64,000 bases of DNA from Microbulbifer sp. MKSA007 (GTDB taxonomy: Bacteria; Pseudomonadota; Gammaproteobacteria; Pseudomonadales; Cellvibrionaceae): positions 5,137,823-5,201,822 of the forward strand of contig CP128433.1 in assembly GCA_032615215.1 (NCBI GenBank), given 5' to 3'. The notes below the pieces were generated by a model. It did not search any database, was not told the DNA's origin, and was given only the letters and a program-made list of their open reading frames with translations. Shown one piece after another: positions 54,174 through 62,296 of the stretch. The position numbers were made by a program, and so were the translations under genes. Position 1 is the stretch's first letter, and every line of letters begins with the position of its first letter.

Positions 54174-54923
54174 TCAGGTAGCAGGCTTGTCTTTGGGTGA
54201 AGACTTCATCCAACGCCCAAATAAAATGCCAATCTCAAACAATAGCCACATGGGGAAGGCCAATAAGGATTGGGAAATTATATCCGGCGGTGTCAGTAGC
54301 ATCCCAATTAAAAAGCATCCCACAATCACATAAGGGCGCTTACTTGCCAGGGTCTTGGCATCCACGACCCCACTCCAGATCAGTAGGACTGTCGCGATAG
54401 GGATTTCAAAAGCAAAACCAAAAGCAAAGAAAAGCTTCAGCACCAGATCCAGATAACTGCGCATATCTGGCATTACCTTAATATCTTCTGGAGCAGTTCC
54501 AACAAAGAAATCAAAAAGAAGGGGAAAGACCACAAAATACGCAAATGCAATGCCGATATAAAAAAGTGCGACGCTACTAATTAATAATGGAATAGCAATA
54601 CGTTTTTCATTTTTATACAGTCCCGGGGCAATAAATGACCACACTTGGTAAAGCACAAAAGGGATTGCAATAAAAAAAGAAACTATAAAGGTCGTTTTGA
54701 ACGGGGTAAGGAACGTGGAAGTCACCTCTGTAGCGATCATTCCAACATCACCCGCCAAACGCTCCTGTAGTGGGTGGGCAATAAAATTATAAATTTCAGA
54801 CGCAAACGGCATCAAGCAGACAAATAAGACCAATACGACTAAGAGGATTCGCAGTAGGCGATCACGCAGTTCGATCAGGTGGTCGATAAAAGGCTGATGT
54901 TTATCTTGGGACTGATCGCTCAT
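54174..54923 (-). CDS. tatC: Sec-independent protein translocase TatC
   Basis: The twin-arginine signal receptor of the Tat export system. It has 249 residues and six membrane helices, with the conserved N-terminus FIDHLIELRDRLLRIL, the periplasmic loop Pro/Glu region and the FAFGFAFEIPIATVLLIWSGVV segment. It overlaps tatB by four bases (ATGA). It is the last gene of tatABC, downstream of hisI-hisE. Confidence 0.97.
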   Translation of the reverse strand: MSDQSQDKHQPFIDHLIELRDRLLRILLVVLVLFVCLMPFASEIYNFIAHPLQERLAGDVGMIATEVTSTFLTPFKTTFIVSFFIAIPFVLYQVWSFIAPGLYKNEKRIAIPLLISSVALFYIGIAFAYFVVFPLLFDFFVGTAPEDIKVMPDMRSYLDLVLKLFFAFGFAFEIPIATVLLIWSGVVDAKTLASKRPYVIVGCFLIGMLLTPPDIISQSLLAFPMWLLFEIGILFGRWMKSSPKDKPAT

Positions 54924-55513
54924 GACTGGCTATCTTTTTCCTGTTGCGATGTTTTCTTCTCGCCTTGTTTTTCTTCTTCATCTTCATCGATGTTTTCAGG
55001 ATGGTCCGGGTTTAAATCCGGGTCCCCAAAATCATGCCAATGCTCCGGGTATTCCGGATCCTGTAACTCCTCGGCAGTTTCATCCTGTTCTGGCAAATAA
55101 TCCTCCTGCTCTGCACGAGGATGAGCAGGTTCTTCTATCGCCTTTTCAGGCTTTGGTGCCTCAGGATGATTTACTCCAGCTGCCTGTTTTTCTACTGGTG
55201 TCCCTGCAACTTGTGGTTTTTCAGGCTGATTAAGCGCGTCGTGAACTTCCTTATTGGCTTCGCTAAAGGTTTGCTCCATCTCACGACGACTCTCCTCAAT
55301 CTCACGCATAATGCGCTCATTGTGAAGTTCACGCCGTATATCATCGGCTCCAACCTCTCGCTCCAATTCTTCGCGAGCACTATGTAAGGTCCGCTTCAAA
55401 CCGGACCACCAGCGGGAAGTGGTACGCACCGCATCGGGCAGTCGCTCAGGGCCAACCACCAACAGGGCCACGGCAGCAACTACCAATAGTTCTAAAAAGC
55501 CGATATCAAACAC
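54920..55513 (-). CDS. tatB: Sec-independent protein translocase TatB
   Basis: The TatB partner of TatC in signal-peptide docking. It opens FDIGFLELLVVAAVALLVVGPERLPDAVRT (membrane helix, hinge Gly-Pro and amphipathic helix). A coiled coil (about 60-105) and a long acidic, Pro/Glu-rich tail extend it to 197 residues. It starts with GTG 55513. TatA lies 29 bases upstream. Confidence 0.94.
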   Translation of the reverse strand: MFDIGFLELLVVAAVALLVVGPERLPDAVRTTSRWWSGLKRTLHSAREELEREVGADDIRRELHNERIMREIEESRREMEQTFSEANKEVHDALNQPEKPQVAGTPVEKQAAGVNHPEAPKPEKAIEEPAHPRAEQEDYLPEQDETAEELQDPEYPEHWHDFGDPDLNPDHPENIDEDEEEKQGEKKTSQQEKDSQS

Positions 55514-55542
55514 AGAGTGACACTCGCCTTAGTCGTTGCCGA

Positions 55543-55806
55543 TTATTTGTCCTGAGACTGTTTATCTTTATTTTTGACAGTACTGTCTTGGCCTGGCTTC
55601 TCTTCCTCATCGTGCTTGAGACGCTCGACATCTTTGTCTTCATCAGCATCCTTGGATTTGTCTTCATCCTTAACCGCTTTGCGGAAACCCTTAATTGCGC
55701 CCCCCAGATCGCCTCCGAGGTTTTTCAAACGCTTGGTTCCGAACAGTAGTAAGACTATGACCAGGACAATCAACAACTGCCAGATACTAATTCCACCGAA
55801 TCCCAT
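55543..55806 (-). CDS. tatA: Sec-independent protein translocase TatA
   Basis: The pore-forming Tat subunit. From ATG 55806 (GGAG six bases upstream) it starts MGFGGISIWQLLIVLVIVLLLFG, a typical TatA membrane helix, then the hinge and amphipathic helix TKRLKNLGGDLGGAIKGFRKAV and a charged tail (87 residues). The seven extra residues of the longer frame are unlikely. Confidence 0.95.
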   Translation of the reverse strand: MGFGGISIWQLLIVLVIVLLLFGTKRLKNLGGDLGGAIKGFRKAVKDEDKSKDADEDKDVERLKHDEEEKPGQDSTVKNKDKQSQDK

Positions 55807-55894
55807 AATTGTCTCCATTACATTCAATAGGATGGCTTGAGTTTCTTACCGGGCACTCCCGCCATCAGGGGTGGTGCCACAAGTGATTCAAATT

Positions 55895-56227
55895 TTACTT
55901 AGTTCGCGCAGCTTTCTCGTCCAGGCCAGAAAGACCAAATCGGCGCCCAAGCTCTCGAACCACGTCCTGAGAATCAGCGCCCAAGTGAGATAGCATGACC
56001 AGCGAGTGAAACCATAGGTCCGCTGTCTCGGCAACCAGGTCTCGATTATCGCCACTACTCTGTGCGTCTTTTGCTGCAAGAATAGCTTCAGTGGCTTCTT
56101 CACCGACTTTTTCCAAAATCTTGTTCAGGCCTTTGCTATGTAGACTGGCCACATAGGATTCAGAAGCATCACTGCTATTTTTACGGCTTTCCAACACCGC
56201 ATCGAGCTGTTGCAGCACATCTTTCAT
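55895..56227 (-). CDS. hisE: Phosphoribosyl-ATP pyrophosphatase HisE
   Basis: Removes pyrophosphate from phosphoribosyl-ATP in the second histidine step. It has 110 residues of the all-alpha MazG-like fold, with KVGEEATEAILAAKD and the Asp-rich metal helix LVAETADLWFHSLVML. It is separate from HisI here, seven bases after it, so the two pathway steps are co-translated. It continues into tatABC. Confidence 0.95.
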   Translation of the reverse strand: MKDVLQQLDAVLESRKNSSDASESYVASLHSKGLNKILEKVGEEATEAILAAKDAQSSGDNRDLVAETADLWFHSLVMLSHLGADSQDVVRELGRRFGLSGLDEKAARTK

Positions 56228-56234
56228 AATTGTT

Positions 56235-56636
56235 TCACTTATAAATGGACTTCGGGTCCTGAATCACCGGCTGATTCACCTGCCACTCTTCATCTTGAAG
56301 GAGGTGATAGAAACAACTACTGCGTCCGGTATGACAGGCGATTCCACCTTCCTGCTCGACCAACATTAATACGGTGTCCCCGTCACAATCCAGGCGCAAT
56401 TCACGCACCTTCTGCAGGAAGCCGGAGGTTTCTCCTTTGCGCCACAGGCCCTTGCGGGATCGGGACCAGTAGACGGCGTAACCCTCACTGGCAGTGAGCG
56501 CCAGCGATTCCCGGTTCATCCAGGCCATCATCAACACCCGCCCGGTTTTGAAATCCTGCGCAATCGCAGGAACCAGGCCATCACTGTTCCAGCTGACTTT
56601 ATCGAGAAAACCGGCCTTTGCTTGAATTTGAGTCAA
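56235..56636 (-). CDS. hisI: Phosphoribosyl-AMP cyclohydrolase HisI
   Basis: Opens the purine ring of phosphoribosyl-AMP in the third histidine step. It has 133 residues with the Mg-binding run LRLDCDGDTVLML and zinc cysteines in GGIACHTGRSSCFY. It is the monofunctional form. The frame starts with TTG 56636; the conserved sequence begins at about residue 13 (KVSWNSDGLVPAIAQD), so no ATG start fits and TTG is likely. Confidence 0.95.
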   Translation of the reverse strand: MTQIQAKAGFLDKVSWNSDGLVPAIAQDFKTGRVLMMAWMNRESLALTASEGYAVYWSRSRKGLWRKGETSGFLQKVRELRLDCDGDTVLMLVEQEGGIACHTGRSSCFYHLLQDEEWQVNQPVIQDPKSIYK

Positions 56637-56678
56637 TGTCTAACAATCCTTAGAAGTTCCAGTGTAGGCCGAAGCGCC

Positions 56679-58289
56679 CTAGGGCCACAGCAGTAGCACT
56701 AGTGCAGCAACGCCCAGTACCCAACCAGTCGGCGGCAACTGAGCCAGCCATTCCGGTTTACTGACGGCGATGGCGCCAACGCCCAACACAACTCCGGCGA
56801 CCCGCCGAATATATTGGCGCAAGCCTCGGCGTTGCGAGCCCGCCAACTGCTCGCCAATTACCTCTAACTGGGGCGCCAGTTCCCGCGACTGCTCCAGAGC
56901 TGAGTACACCAGCTGTGGCATCTGCGGGAATTTCTCAAGCCACTCCGGACCGTAGCGCTTTATCTCACCCACAATTGTTTTGGGGTGGATTCGATCGCGC
57001 ATCCAGCGCTCTAAAAATGGATGAGCAGTCTTCCACAGATCCAGCTGCGGATAAAGCTGTCGACCCAAACCTTCGATATTCAACAGGGTCTTTTGTAACA
57101 GTACCAGCTGCGGCTGTACCGCCATATCGAATCGGCGTGCAGTCTGGAACAGACTGATCAACACCCGAGCGAAGGAAATCTCTCCCAGGGGTTTTTCAAA
57201 AATGGGCTCACAGACCGAGCGAATAGCGGACTCAAAGGCATTGATCGGCGTGTCGGAGCGAACCCAACCACTTTGCACGTGCAGCTCCGCCACCATACGG
57301 TAATCGCGGCGGAACATCGCCAGGAGATTGCGCGCCAAATAGTACTGGTCTTCCCGTGTCAGGCTACCGACGATTGCGGTATCAATCGCAATATATTGCG
57401 GGCGTTGCGGGTGCTCCCTGGAAACGAAAATGTTGCCCGGGTGCATATCCGCATGGAAGAAGTTGTACTCGAATACCTGCTTAAAGAAGATCTCAACACC
57501 GCGCTCAGCCAGCAGCTGCATATTGGTGTCCTGGGCGCGAAGCTGGGCCAGGTCGGTGACCGGGATACCGTCGATACGCTCCAACACCAGGACATTTTCG
57601 CGGGTGTAATCCCAGTGCACTTCGGGGATATACAACAGCGGGGAGTTGGTAAAGTTGCGGCGGAGCTGGGTGCCGTTGGCCGCTTCACGAGTTAGGTCCA
57701 ATTCACCTTCAATCGTGTGCCGATAGTCCTCAACCACCTCCACCGGGCGCATGCGGCGCCCTTCGGGCACAAAGCGTTCAATTACACGGGCGATCACCCC
57801 CAGGAGTTTCAAATCTTCCTGGATTACCTCATCAATGCCCGGGCGCAGTACTTTGACGACCACTGATTCGCCGCTCTTTAATTCAGCCGCATGCACCTGT
57901 GCAACTGAAGCCGCTGCCAGTGGCTGCTGATCAAATTTGGCGAAGACCTCATCCACCTTGGCACCAAGGGCTTCTTCGATCAGAGCCGTGCACTGGTCAC
58001 TGGGGAAGGGCGGCACCTTGTCCTGTAAATAATCTAATTGCTCGACAATATCTGGTGGTAGCAGGTCGGGACGAGTGGAGAGAAGTTGGCCGAATTTAAC
58101 GAAAATGGGCCCCAGCTCTTCCAAGGCTCGGCGCAGCCTTTCGCCCCGTGGCATCTTGGACTGCGGCAGCAACTTCACCGGAAGTAGCAACCCCCGCAAC
58201 CACAGTGGGCGCTCCTCGGCTGGCAATAATTGATCGAGACGATAGCGCAGAAAAACCCGCGCAATTGTGAGACTTCGACGAACTGGCAA
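56679..58289 (-). CDS. ubiB: Ubiquinone biosynthesis accessory ATPase UbiB
   Basis: Atypical ADCK/ABC1 kinase-like ATPase needed for ubiquinone synthesis. It has 536 residues: the KxGQ motif in FVKFGQLLSTRPDLLPPDIVEQL, the Ala-rich loop PLAAASVAQVHAAEL, the lysine in VVVKVLRPG and the catalytic loop FFHADMHPGNIFV, with two C-terminal membrane helices (VAGVVLGVGAIAVS, GWVLGVAALVLLLWP). The frame starts with TTG 58289, GGGAGG upstream. It lies two bases after ubiJ, so the pair is coupled. Confidence 0.95.
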   Translation of the reverse strand: MPVRRSLTIARVFLRYRLDQLLPAEERPLWLRGLLLPVKLLPQSKMPRGERLRRALEELGPIFVKFGQLLSTRPDLLPPDIVEQLDYLQDKVPPFPSDQCTALIEEALGAKVDEVFAKFDQQPLAAASVAQVHAAELKSGESVVVKVLRPGIDEVIQEDLKLLGVIARVIERFVPEGRRMRPVEVVEDYRHTIEGELDLTREAANGTQLRRNFTNSPLLYIPEVHWDYTRENVLVLERIDGIPVTDLAQLRAQDTNMQLLAERGVEIFFKQVFEYNFFHADMHPGNIFVSREHPQRPQYIAIDTAIVGSLTREDQYYLARNLLAMFRRDYRMVAELHVQSGWVRSDTPINAFESAIRSVCEPIFEKPLGEISFARVLISLFQTARRFDMAVQPQLVLLQKTLLNIEGLGRQLYPQLDLWKTAHPFLERWMRDRIHPKTIVGEIKRYGPEWLEKFPQMPQLVYSALEQSRELAPQLEVIGEQLAGSQRRGLRQYIRRVAGVVLGVGAIAVSKPEWLAQLPPTGWVLGVAALVLLLWP

Positions 58290-58291
58290 AA

Positions 58292-58921
58292 CTACTCGGC
58301 CTCCCTGCGGGAAAATTGTTCTTCCAGCAAGCGTACGCGCGCCTCGAGCCGTTCAGCAGCTAGAGAGGCCTCGGCCAGGTCTTCGACAAATGCTTCGAAC
58401 TGGGCCTGGGGTGGAGTCAGCTGCCACTCCTCACTGATAGCCTCTGCCGCCACTTCAGGCGCTCGATTCAGGTTGCCTCCCAACCAGCGGGCAGCATCGC
58501 GCAGGACATTGCCAATTGAGTGGGCGGGAATATCGCCAACCACTTGCGCCAACGGCGCTTCCCAATCGATATCCAGGTCACTCAAGATCCATTGCAGTTC
58601 TGCCAGCAGGGCACTTGAGCCGCTCACTGACACCCCCAGTCCGGCAGGAGTTGCATCCGGGTCTTTGATCAGGCGTACAAAAGACAGCGCTGAGCCGCTC
58701 AATTGGGTGGTAACTTCCCCCTCCCAATGCTGGCGCACCCGCACCTGGTCACCCTCGATACACAGGCAAAACTGTAGTTGCGGGGCGGTTAAATCCAGCG
58801 CCATGGTCTTTCCATCCAGAGCGGAAAGGCGCTCGCGTGTCGCCGGGTCATACTGGAGGGCAGTATTAATTGTGGTTTCCAGCGCGGCATCAAAGCCCGC
58901 GCGAAAAGTGGGGTCGCTCAT
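58292..58921 (-). CDS. ubiJ: Ubiquinone biosynthesis accessory factor UbiJ
   Basis: The SCP2-domain factor thought to bind ubiquinone intermediates. It has 209 residues with an N-terminal SCP2 region (FDAALETTINTALQYDPATRERL, then FCLCIEGDQVRV and a lipid-binding core) and a C-terminal coiled coil (LEARVRLLEEQFSRR). Position between ubiE and ubiB is the conserved order and the best evidence for identity. Confidence 0.92.
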   Translation of the reverse strand: MSDPTFRAGFDAALETTINTALQYDPATRERLSALDGKTMALDLTAPQLQFCLCIEGDQVRVRQHWEGEVTTQLSGSALSFVRLIKDPDATPAGLGVSVSGSSALLAELQWILSDLDIDWEAPLAQVVGDIPAHSIGNVLRDAARWLGGNLNRAPEVAAEAISEEWQLTPPQAQFEAFVEDLAEASLAAERLEARVRLLEEQFSRREAE

Positions 58922-58976
58922 GGCGGTTTACGGCCTCGTGCCTGCGCTCAGAGAAAAAATAGGCTTATGCAGTTTT

Positions 58977-59726
58977 TCAGGGCTTGATGCCCCGGTGCAA
59001 AGCGACAATTCCGCCGGTCATATTGTGGAATTCACAATCGACAAAACCGGCATCCGCCATCATCCCCTTGAGGGTTTCCTGATCTGGATGCATGCGGATA
59101 CTCTCCGCCAGGTAGCGATAGCTGTCCGCATCATTGGCAACCAGCTTGCCCATAAATGGCAACAGACGGAAAGAGTACTGATCGTAGACTTTCTCCAACA
59201 GCTTCGACTGGGGCTTGGAAAACTCCAGCACTAACAATCGGCCACCGGGTTTCAACACGCGCAACATGGAGCGCAGCGCCAGGTCCTTATCGGTGACATT
59301 GCGCAGGCCGAAAGCGATCGTGATGCAATCAAAGGTATTGTCCGGGAAGGGCAAGTACTGGGCATCCGCCTGCACCGGCACCACGTTGCCGGCGATTCCC
59401 CGGTCGAGCAGGCGATCGCGACCCACTCGCAACATCGATTCATTGATGTCCGCCAATACTACCTGGCCGCTGGCACCCACAATACGGGAGAAGCGCGCGG
59501 TGAGGTCACCGGTACCCCCGGCGATGTCGAGAATACTTTGGCCCCGTCGGGCCCCGGACAATTCGATGGTGAAGCGCTTCCAGAGGCGGTGAACACCTCC
59601 AGACATCAAGTCGTTCATTACATCGTAACGGGCTGCTACAGAGTGGAACACTTCTGCCACACGACCGGCCTTTTCTTCCACCGGCACTTCCTGGTAGCCG
59701 AAGTGGGTGGTCTTGCGATCCTTCAT
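58977..59726 (-). CDS. ubiE: Ubiquinone/menaquinone biosynthesis C-methyltransferase UbiE
   Basis: SAM-dependent C-methyltransferase of quinone synthesis. From ATG 59726 it has 249 residues, close to E. coli UbiE. Conserved are TTHFGYQEVPVEEKAGRV, motif I ILDIAGGTGDLT, ADINESMLRVGRDRL, FGLRNVTDKDLALRSMLRVLKPGGRLLVLEFS and the end LHRGIKP. The longer frame to 59801 lacks conserved sequence. It is first in ubiE-ubiJ-ubiB. Confidence 0.97.
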   Translation of the reverse strand: MKDRKTTHFGYQEVPVEEKAGRVAEVFHSVAARYDVMNDLMSGGVHRLWKRFTIELSGARRGQSILDIAGGTGDLTARFSRIVGASGQVVLADINESMLRVGRDRLLDRGIAGNVVPVQADAQYLPFPDNTFDCITIAFGLRNVTDKDLALRSMLRVLKPGGRLLVLEFSKPQSKLLEKVYDQYSFRLLPFMGKLVANDADSYRYLAESIRMHPDQETLKGMMADAGFVDCEFHNMTGGIVALHRGIKP

Positions 59727-59849
59727 GCTATGCCTGCTGAGCGAAAACTTTAAAAGGCCATTGTACATTGCCGGAGCCAGTGGGGCACCGCTTGAAATCA
59801 AGCAGAGCGGTAACCACTAAAATTTAGTGAGATCACCCGGGACTGTTCT

Positions 59850-60662
59850 ATGAGCTATCAATTCCAATGTGACTCTCCTTTTCCCGAGCAAATCAAATCT
59901 ATCGCCCAGGCAGAAGTAACGGCGGCAAACGGATACTTGCTCCGCAACGGAGGGGAAACTGCTGTCCACGAACTGCGCAAACGCTGCAAGAAAATTCGCG
60001 CGCTACTGCGCCTGGTCCGCCCACAAATCATTAGCACTTTTCAGCGTGAAAATACCCACTACAGAAAATTGGCAAACACTCTCGCCCACACCCGCGACCT
60101 CACAGCACTGCGCATCGCTTTACTGGGATTGGCACCGCTACATCACTTTCACCGGTTACACCATCTCCTCGACGAACTGATCCAGGCAGAGCAAAACCAC
60201 TCAGCGGTTCAAGCGGCATTGAAACTCCTCGATAAAGGTCAAATAAGAATTCCATCGTGGCCGCTTGAACAGCTCGGCTGGCATGATGCGGAAGCCGGTT
60301 ACCTGCGCGGCTACCGAAAAGCCGCAAGCGCATGGCGTAAAGTACGCAGGCACAAAAATGCAAACCGCCTGCATCTATTGCGTAAAAGAGCCAAGGATCA
60401 CTGGTACCAGAGCCGCTTATTGAGGAAGCGTTATCCGCTCACTGTGGGCGAGCGCTGCAAGTCACTAAAGGAGTTGGGAGAAGTTCTGGGTGACTGGCGT
60501 GATCTCCATTTGCTGGCACGGCTGGTAATCACTCAGGGAGACAAGCTGCAAAGTGAGTTTGGCACGGTGCTAAAAATTATCCGGCACCGACAAAGCCTAC
60601 TCATGAAAAAGACCGAAGCACTCTGTGGGGCGCTTTTCTCCAAGCCTCAATTCAAGATCTGA
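59850..60662 (+). CDS. CHAD domain-containing protein
   Basis: A 270-residue helical, basic protein of the CHAD family, conserved-histidine domains that bind polyphosphate in characterised cases. The family pattern ETAVHELRKRCKKIRALLRLVRP is clear, followed by YRKLANTLAHTRDLTALRIAL and, in the second half, LHLLRKRAKDHWYQSRLL and KSLKELGEVLGDWRDLHLL. No CYTH domain is fused. It is divergent from ubiE and convergent to the alkaline phosphatases, a possible phosphate theme that is only inference. Confidence 0.88.
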   Translation: MSYQFQCDSPFPEQIKSIAQAEVTAANGYLLRNGGETAVHELRKRCKKIRALLRLVRPQIISTFQRENTHYRKLANTLAHTRDLTALRIALLGLAPLHHFHRLHHLLDELIQAEQNHSAVQAALKLLDKGQIRIPSWPLEQLGWHDAEAGYLRGYRKAASAWRKVRRHKNANRLHLLRKRAKDHWYQSRLLRKRYPLTVGERCKSLKELGEVLGDWRDLHLLARLVITQGDKLQSEFGTVLKIIRHRQSLLMKKTEALCGALFSKPQFKI

Positions 60663-60674
60663 CCGGGGAAAGTT

Positions 60675-60705
60675 TCGGTGTGGATGAACATGTCTTCCAC
60701 ACCGA
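60675..60705. terminator. Hairpin between the CHAD gene and the phosphatase operon
   Basis: TCGGTGTGGA and TCCACACCGA are perfect 10-base arms with an 11-base loop in the gap between convergent genes. It is a likely bidirectional terminator without a T run. Confidence 0.6.
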
Positions 60706-60717
60706 CAGCTGATGGGA

Positions 60718-62280
60718 TTACTGTTCCAATAATCCGCCAGCGCGCGCCATTACGTGAAACAGGAAGTTTTGTTCGTTGGTGCCGCTCACCAGGTGCGCAC
60801 CCGGTCCGCGCGCCCAAACACCCACATCCTCACCCGCGTGGGATTCACTGCTCATGGGAACCAGGGCATCCTGCTGGTAATCCAGGGCAGCAGTATCTGT
60901 GCTCACCAGGCTCGGACGCGCTCCGCTATCACCGGCACTGTAGCCCGGGCCATTGGCATAGCTCAGAGTCGTGTAGGGCAGGCCATCTTCCGCCAGGGCA
61001 TGAGAGGTTTCCGCTTCGCCATGGCCGTCATTGCCAATCACTTTACCGAGAATCGGGTTACCGCGAGTGGGGTAGCCGGCGATAGTCATCACGTGGCTGT
61101 GGTCCGCAGTAACAACAATCAGGGTATCTTCTGCACTGGTATTATCCATGGCGTACTGAATCGCTTCGGCAAATTCCACCGCATCGGTCAGCGCGCGATA
61201 GGCGTTGCCGGCGTGGTGACCGTGGTCGATACGACCGGATTCCACCATCAGGAAGTAGCCGTCCTCATTTTTCTGCAGCATCTCGAGACCTTTGGCGGTC
61301 ATCTCTGACAGGGAGGGCTCACCGGCTTTATCGTCCTCGCGAACGGCTTCATATTCCATGTGTGAGGAATTAAACAGACCGAACAGCTTGTCGGTTGCGG
61401 AGGCATCTACGGCTTCAAAAGCAGTGGTGTCTTCAACGTAGGCAATATTGTTTACACCGTCGTCGTAACGGGCCTTCCACTCATCCACCAGGTTGCGCCC
61501 ATCTTCACGGCGCCCCGCTTCACCTTCGATATCGGTAATATCGCTGGGCAGGAAGTTGCGACGACCTCCGCCCATTACCACATCGATACCATCACCGGCC
61601 TCAAACTCAATCAGTTGAGCGGCGATATCGGTGCAGCCATCCGGGGCTGCTTCTTCCCAGCCGCGCTCAGGTACCTTGGCATAAGTAGCCGCCGGAGTGG
61701 CGTGGGTGATACGCGCGGTGCTGATAATACCGGTGCTCTTGCCCAGGTCTTCGGCCAGTTCAATAGCCGTCGTCAGCGGGTACTCGAGGCTGGCGGCACA
61801 ATCGCCGCGCGCAACATTTTCAGCAACACTCAATACACCGGCCTTGGTTTTAACACCGGTTACCAGTGCGGTCATAGTGCCGGCAGAATCCGGGGTCTGC
61901 TGGTTGGTGTTGTAGGTTTTGACCAGGCCAGCAAACGGCATTTGCTCAAAGCTCAGCTGGTGTTCCTCACCATCGAGGCCCTGCTGCTGACCCGCCAGGA
62001 TACGGGCGGCGGTCACTGTGGAGATACCCATACCATCGCCAACGAACAGGATAATGTTCTTGGCGGCACCAGGGGTGTTGTTGATTTCTACAGCGCTCGC
62101 TTCTTCGATCGCCTGCTGGGCTTCCTGGAACCAGCTGCTGTTGCTCTGCGCAGAGGAAACACCGACATGCTCCTCTTCGGGTAATTCCACTACGTCGTCA
62201 GAGTTTGAGTTGTCGTCGCTACAGGCGGTGGCCAGTAGGGCGACAGAGAAAGCCAGTACCGTTTTCTTAAGATATCTCAT
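60718..62280 (-). CDS. phoA: Alkaline phosphatase, lipoprotein form
   Basis: A PhoA-family phosphomonoesterase of 520 residues. The signal peptide ends with a lipobox (SVALLATAC, Cys20), so it is lipid-anchored. Catalytic parts are VGDGMGISTVTAARI (metal Asp), PDSAGTMTALVTG (nucleophile Ser), VESGRIDHGHHAGNAYRAL and ADHSHVMTIAG (zinc ligands), and SHAGEDVGVWARGPGA (His). It is paralogous to the next gene along most of its length and follows it by 16 bases, so it depends on that gene's promoter and Pho box. Confidence 0.93.
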   Translation of the reverse strand: MRYLKKTVLAFSVALLATACSDDNSNSDDVVELPEEEHVGVSSAQSNSSWFQEAQQAIEEASAVEINNTPGAAKNIILFVGDGMGISTVTAARILAGQQQGLDGEEHQLSFEQMPFAGLVKTYNTNQQTPDSAGTMTALVTGVKTKAGVLSVAENVARGDCAASLEYPLTTAIELAEDLGKSTGIISTARITHATPAATYAKVPERGWEEAAPDGCTDIAAQLIEFEAGDGIDVVMGGGRRNFLPSDITDIEGEAGRREDGRNLVDEWKARYDDGVNNIAYVEDTTAFEAVDASATDKLFGLFNSSHMEYEAVREDDKAGEPSLSEMTAKGLEMLQKNEDGYFLMVESGRIDHGHHAGNAYRALTDAVEFAEAIQYAMDNTSAEDTLIVVTADHSHVMTIAGYPTRGNPILGKVIGNDGHGEAETSHALAEDGLPYTTLSYANGPGYSAGDSGARPSLVSTDTAALDYQQDALVPMSSESHAGEDVGVWARGPGAHLVSGTNEQNFLFHVMARAGGLLEQ

Positions 62281-62296
62281 GGTGAATTACCCCCAG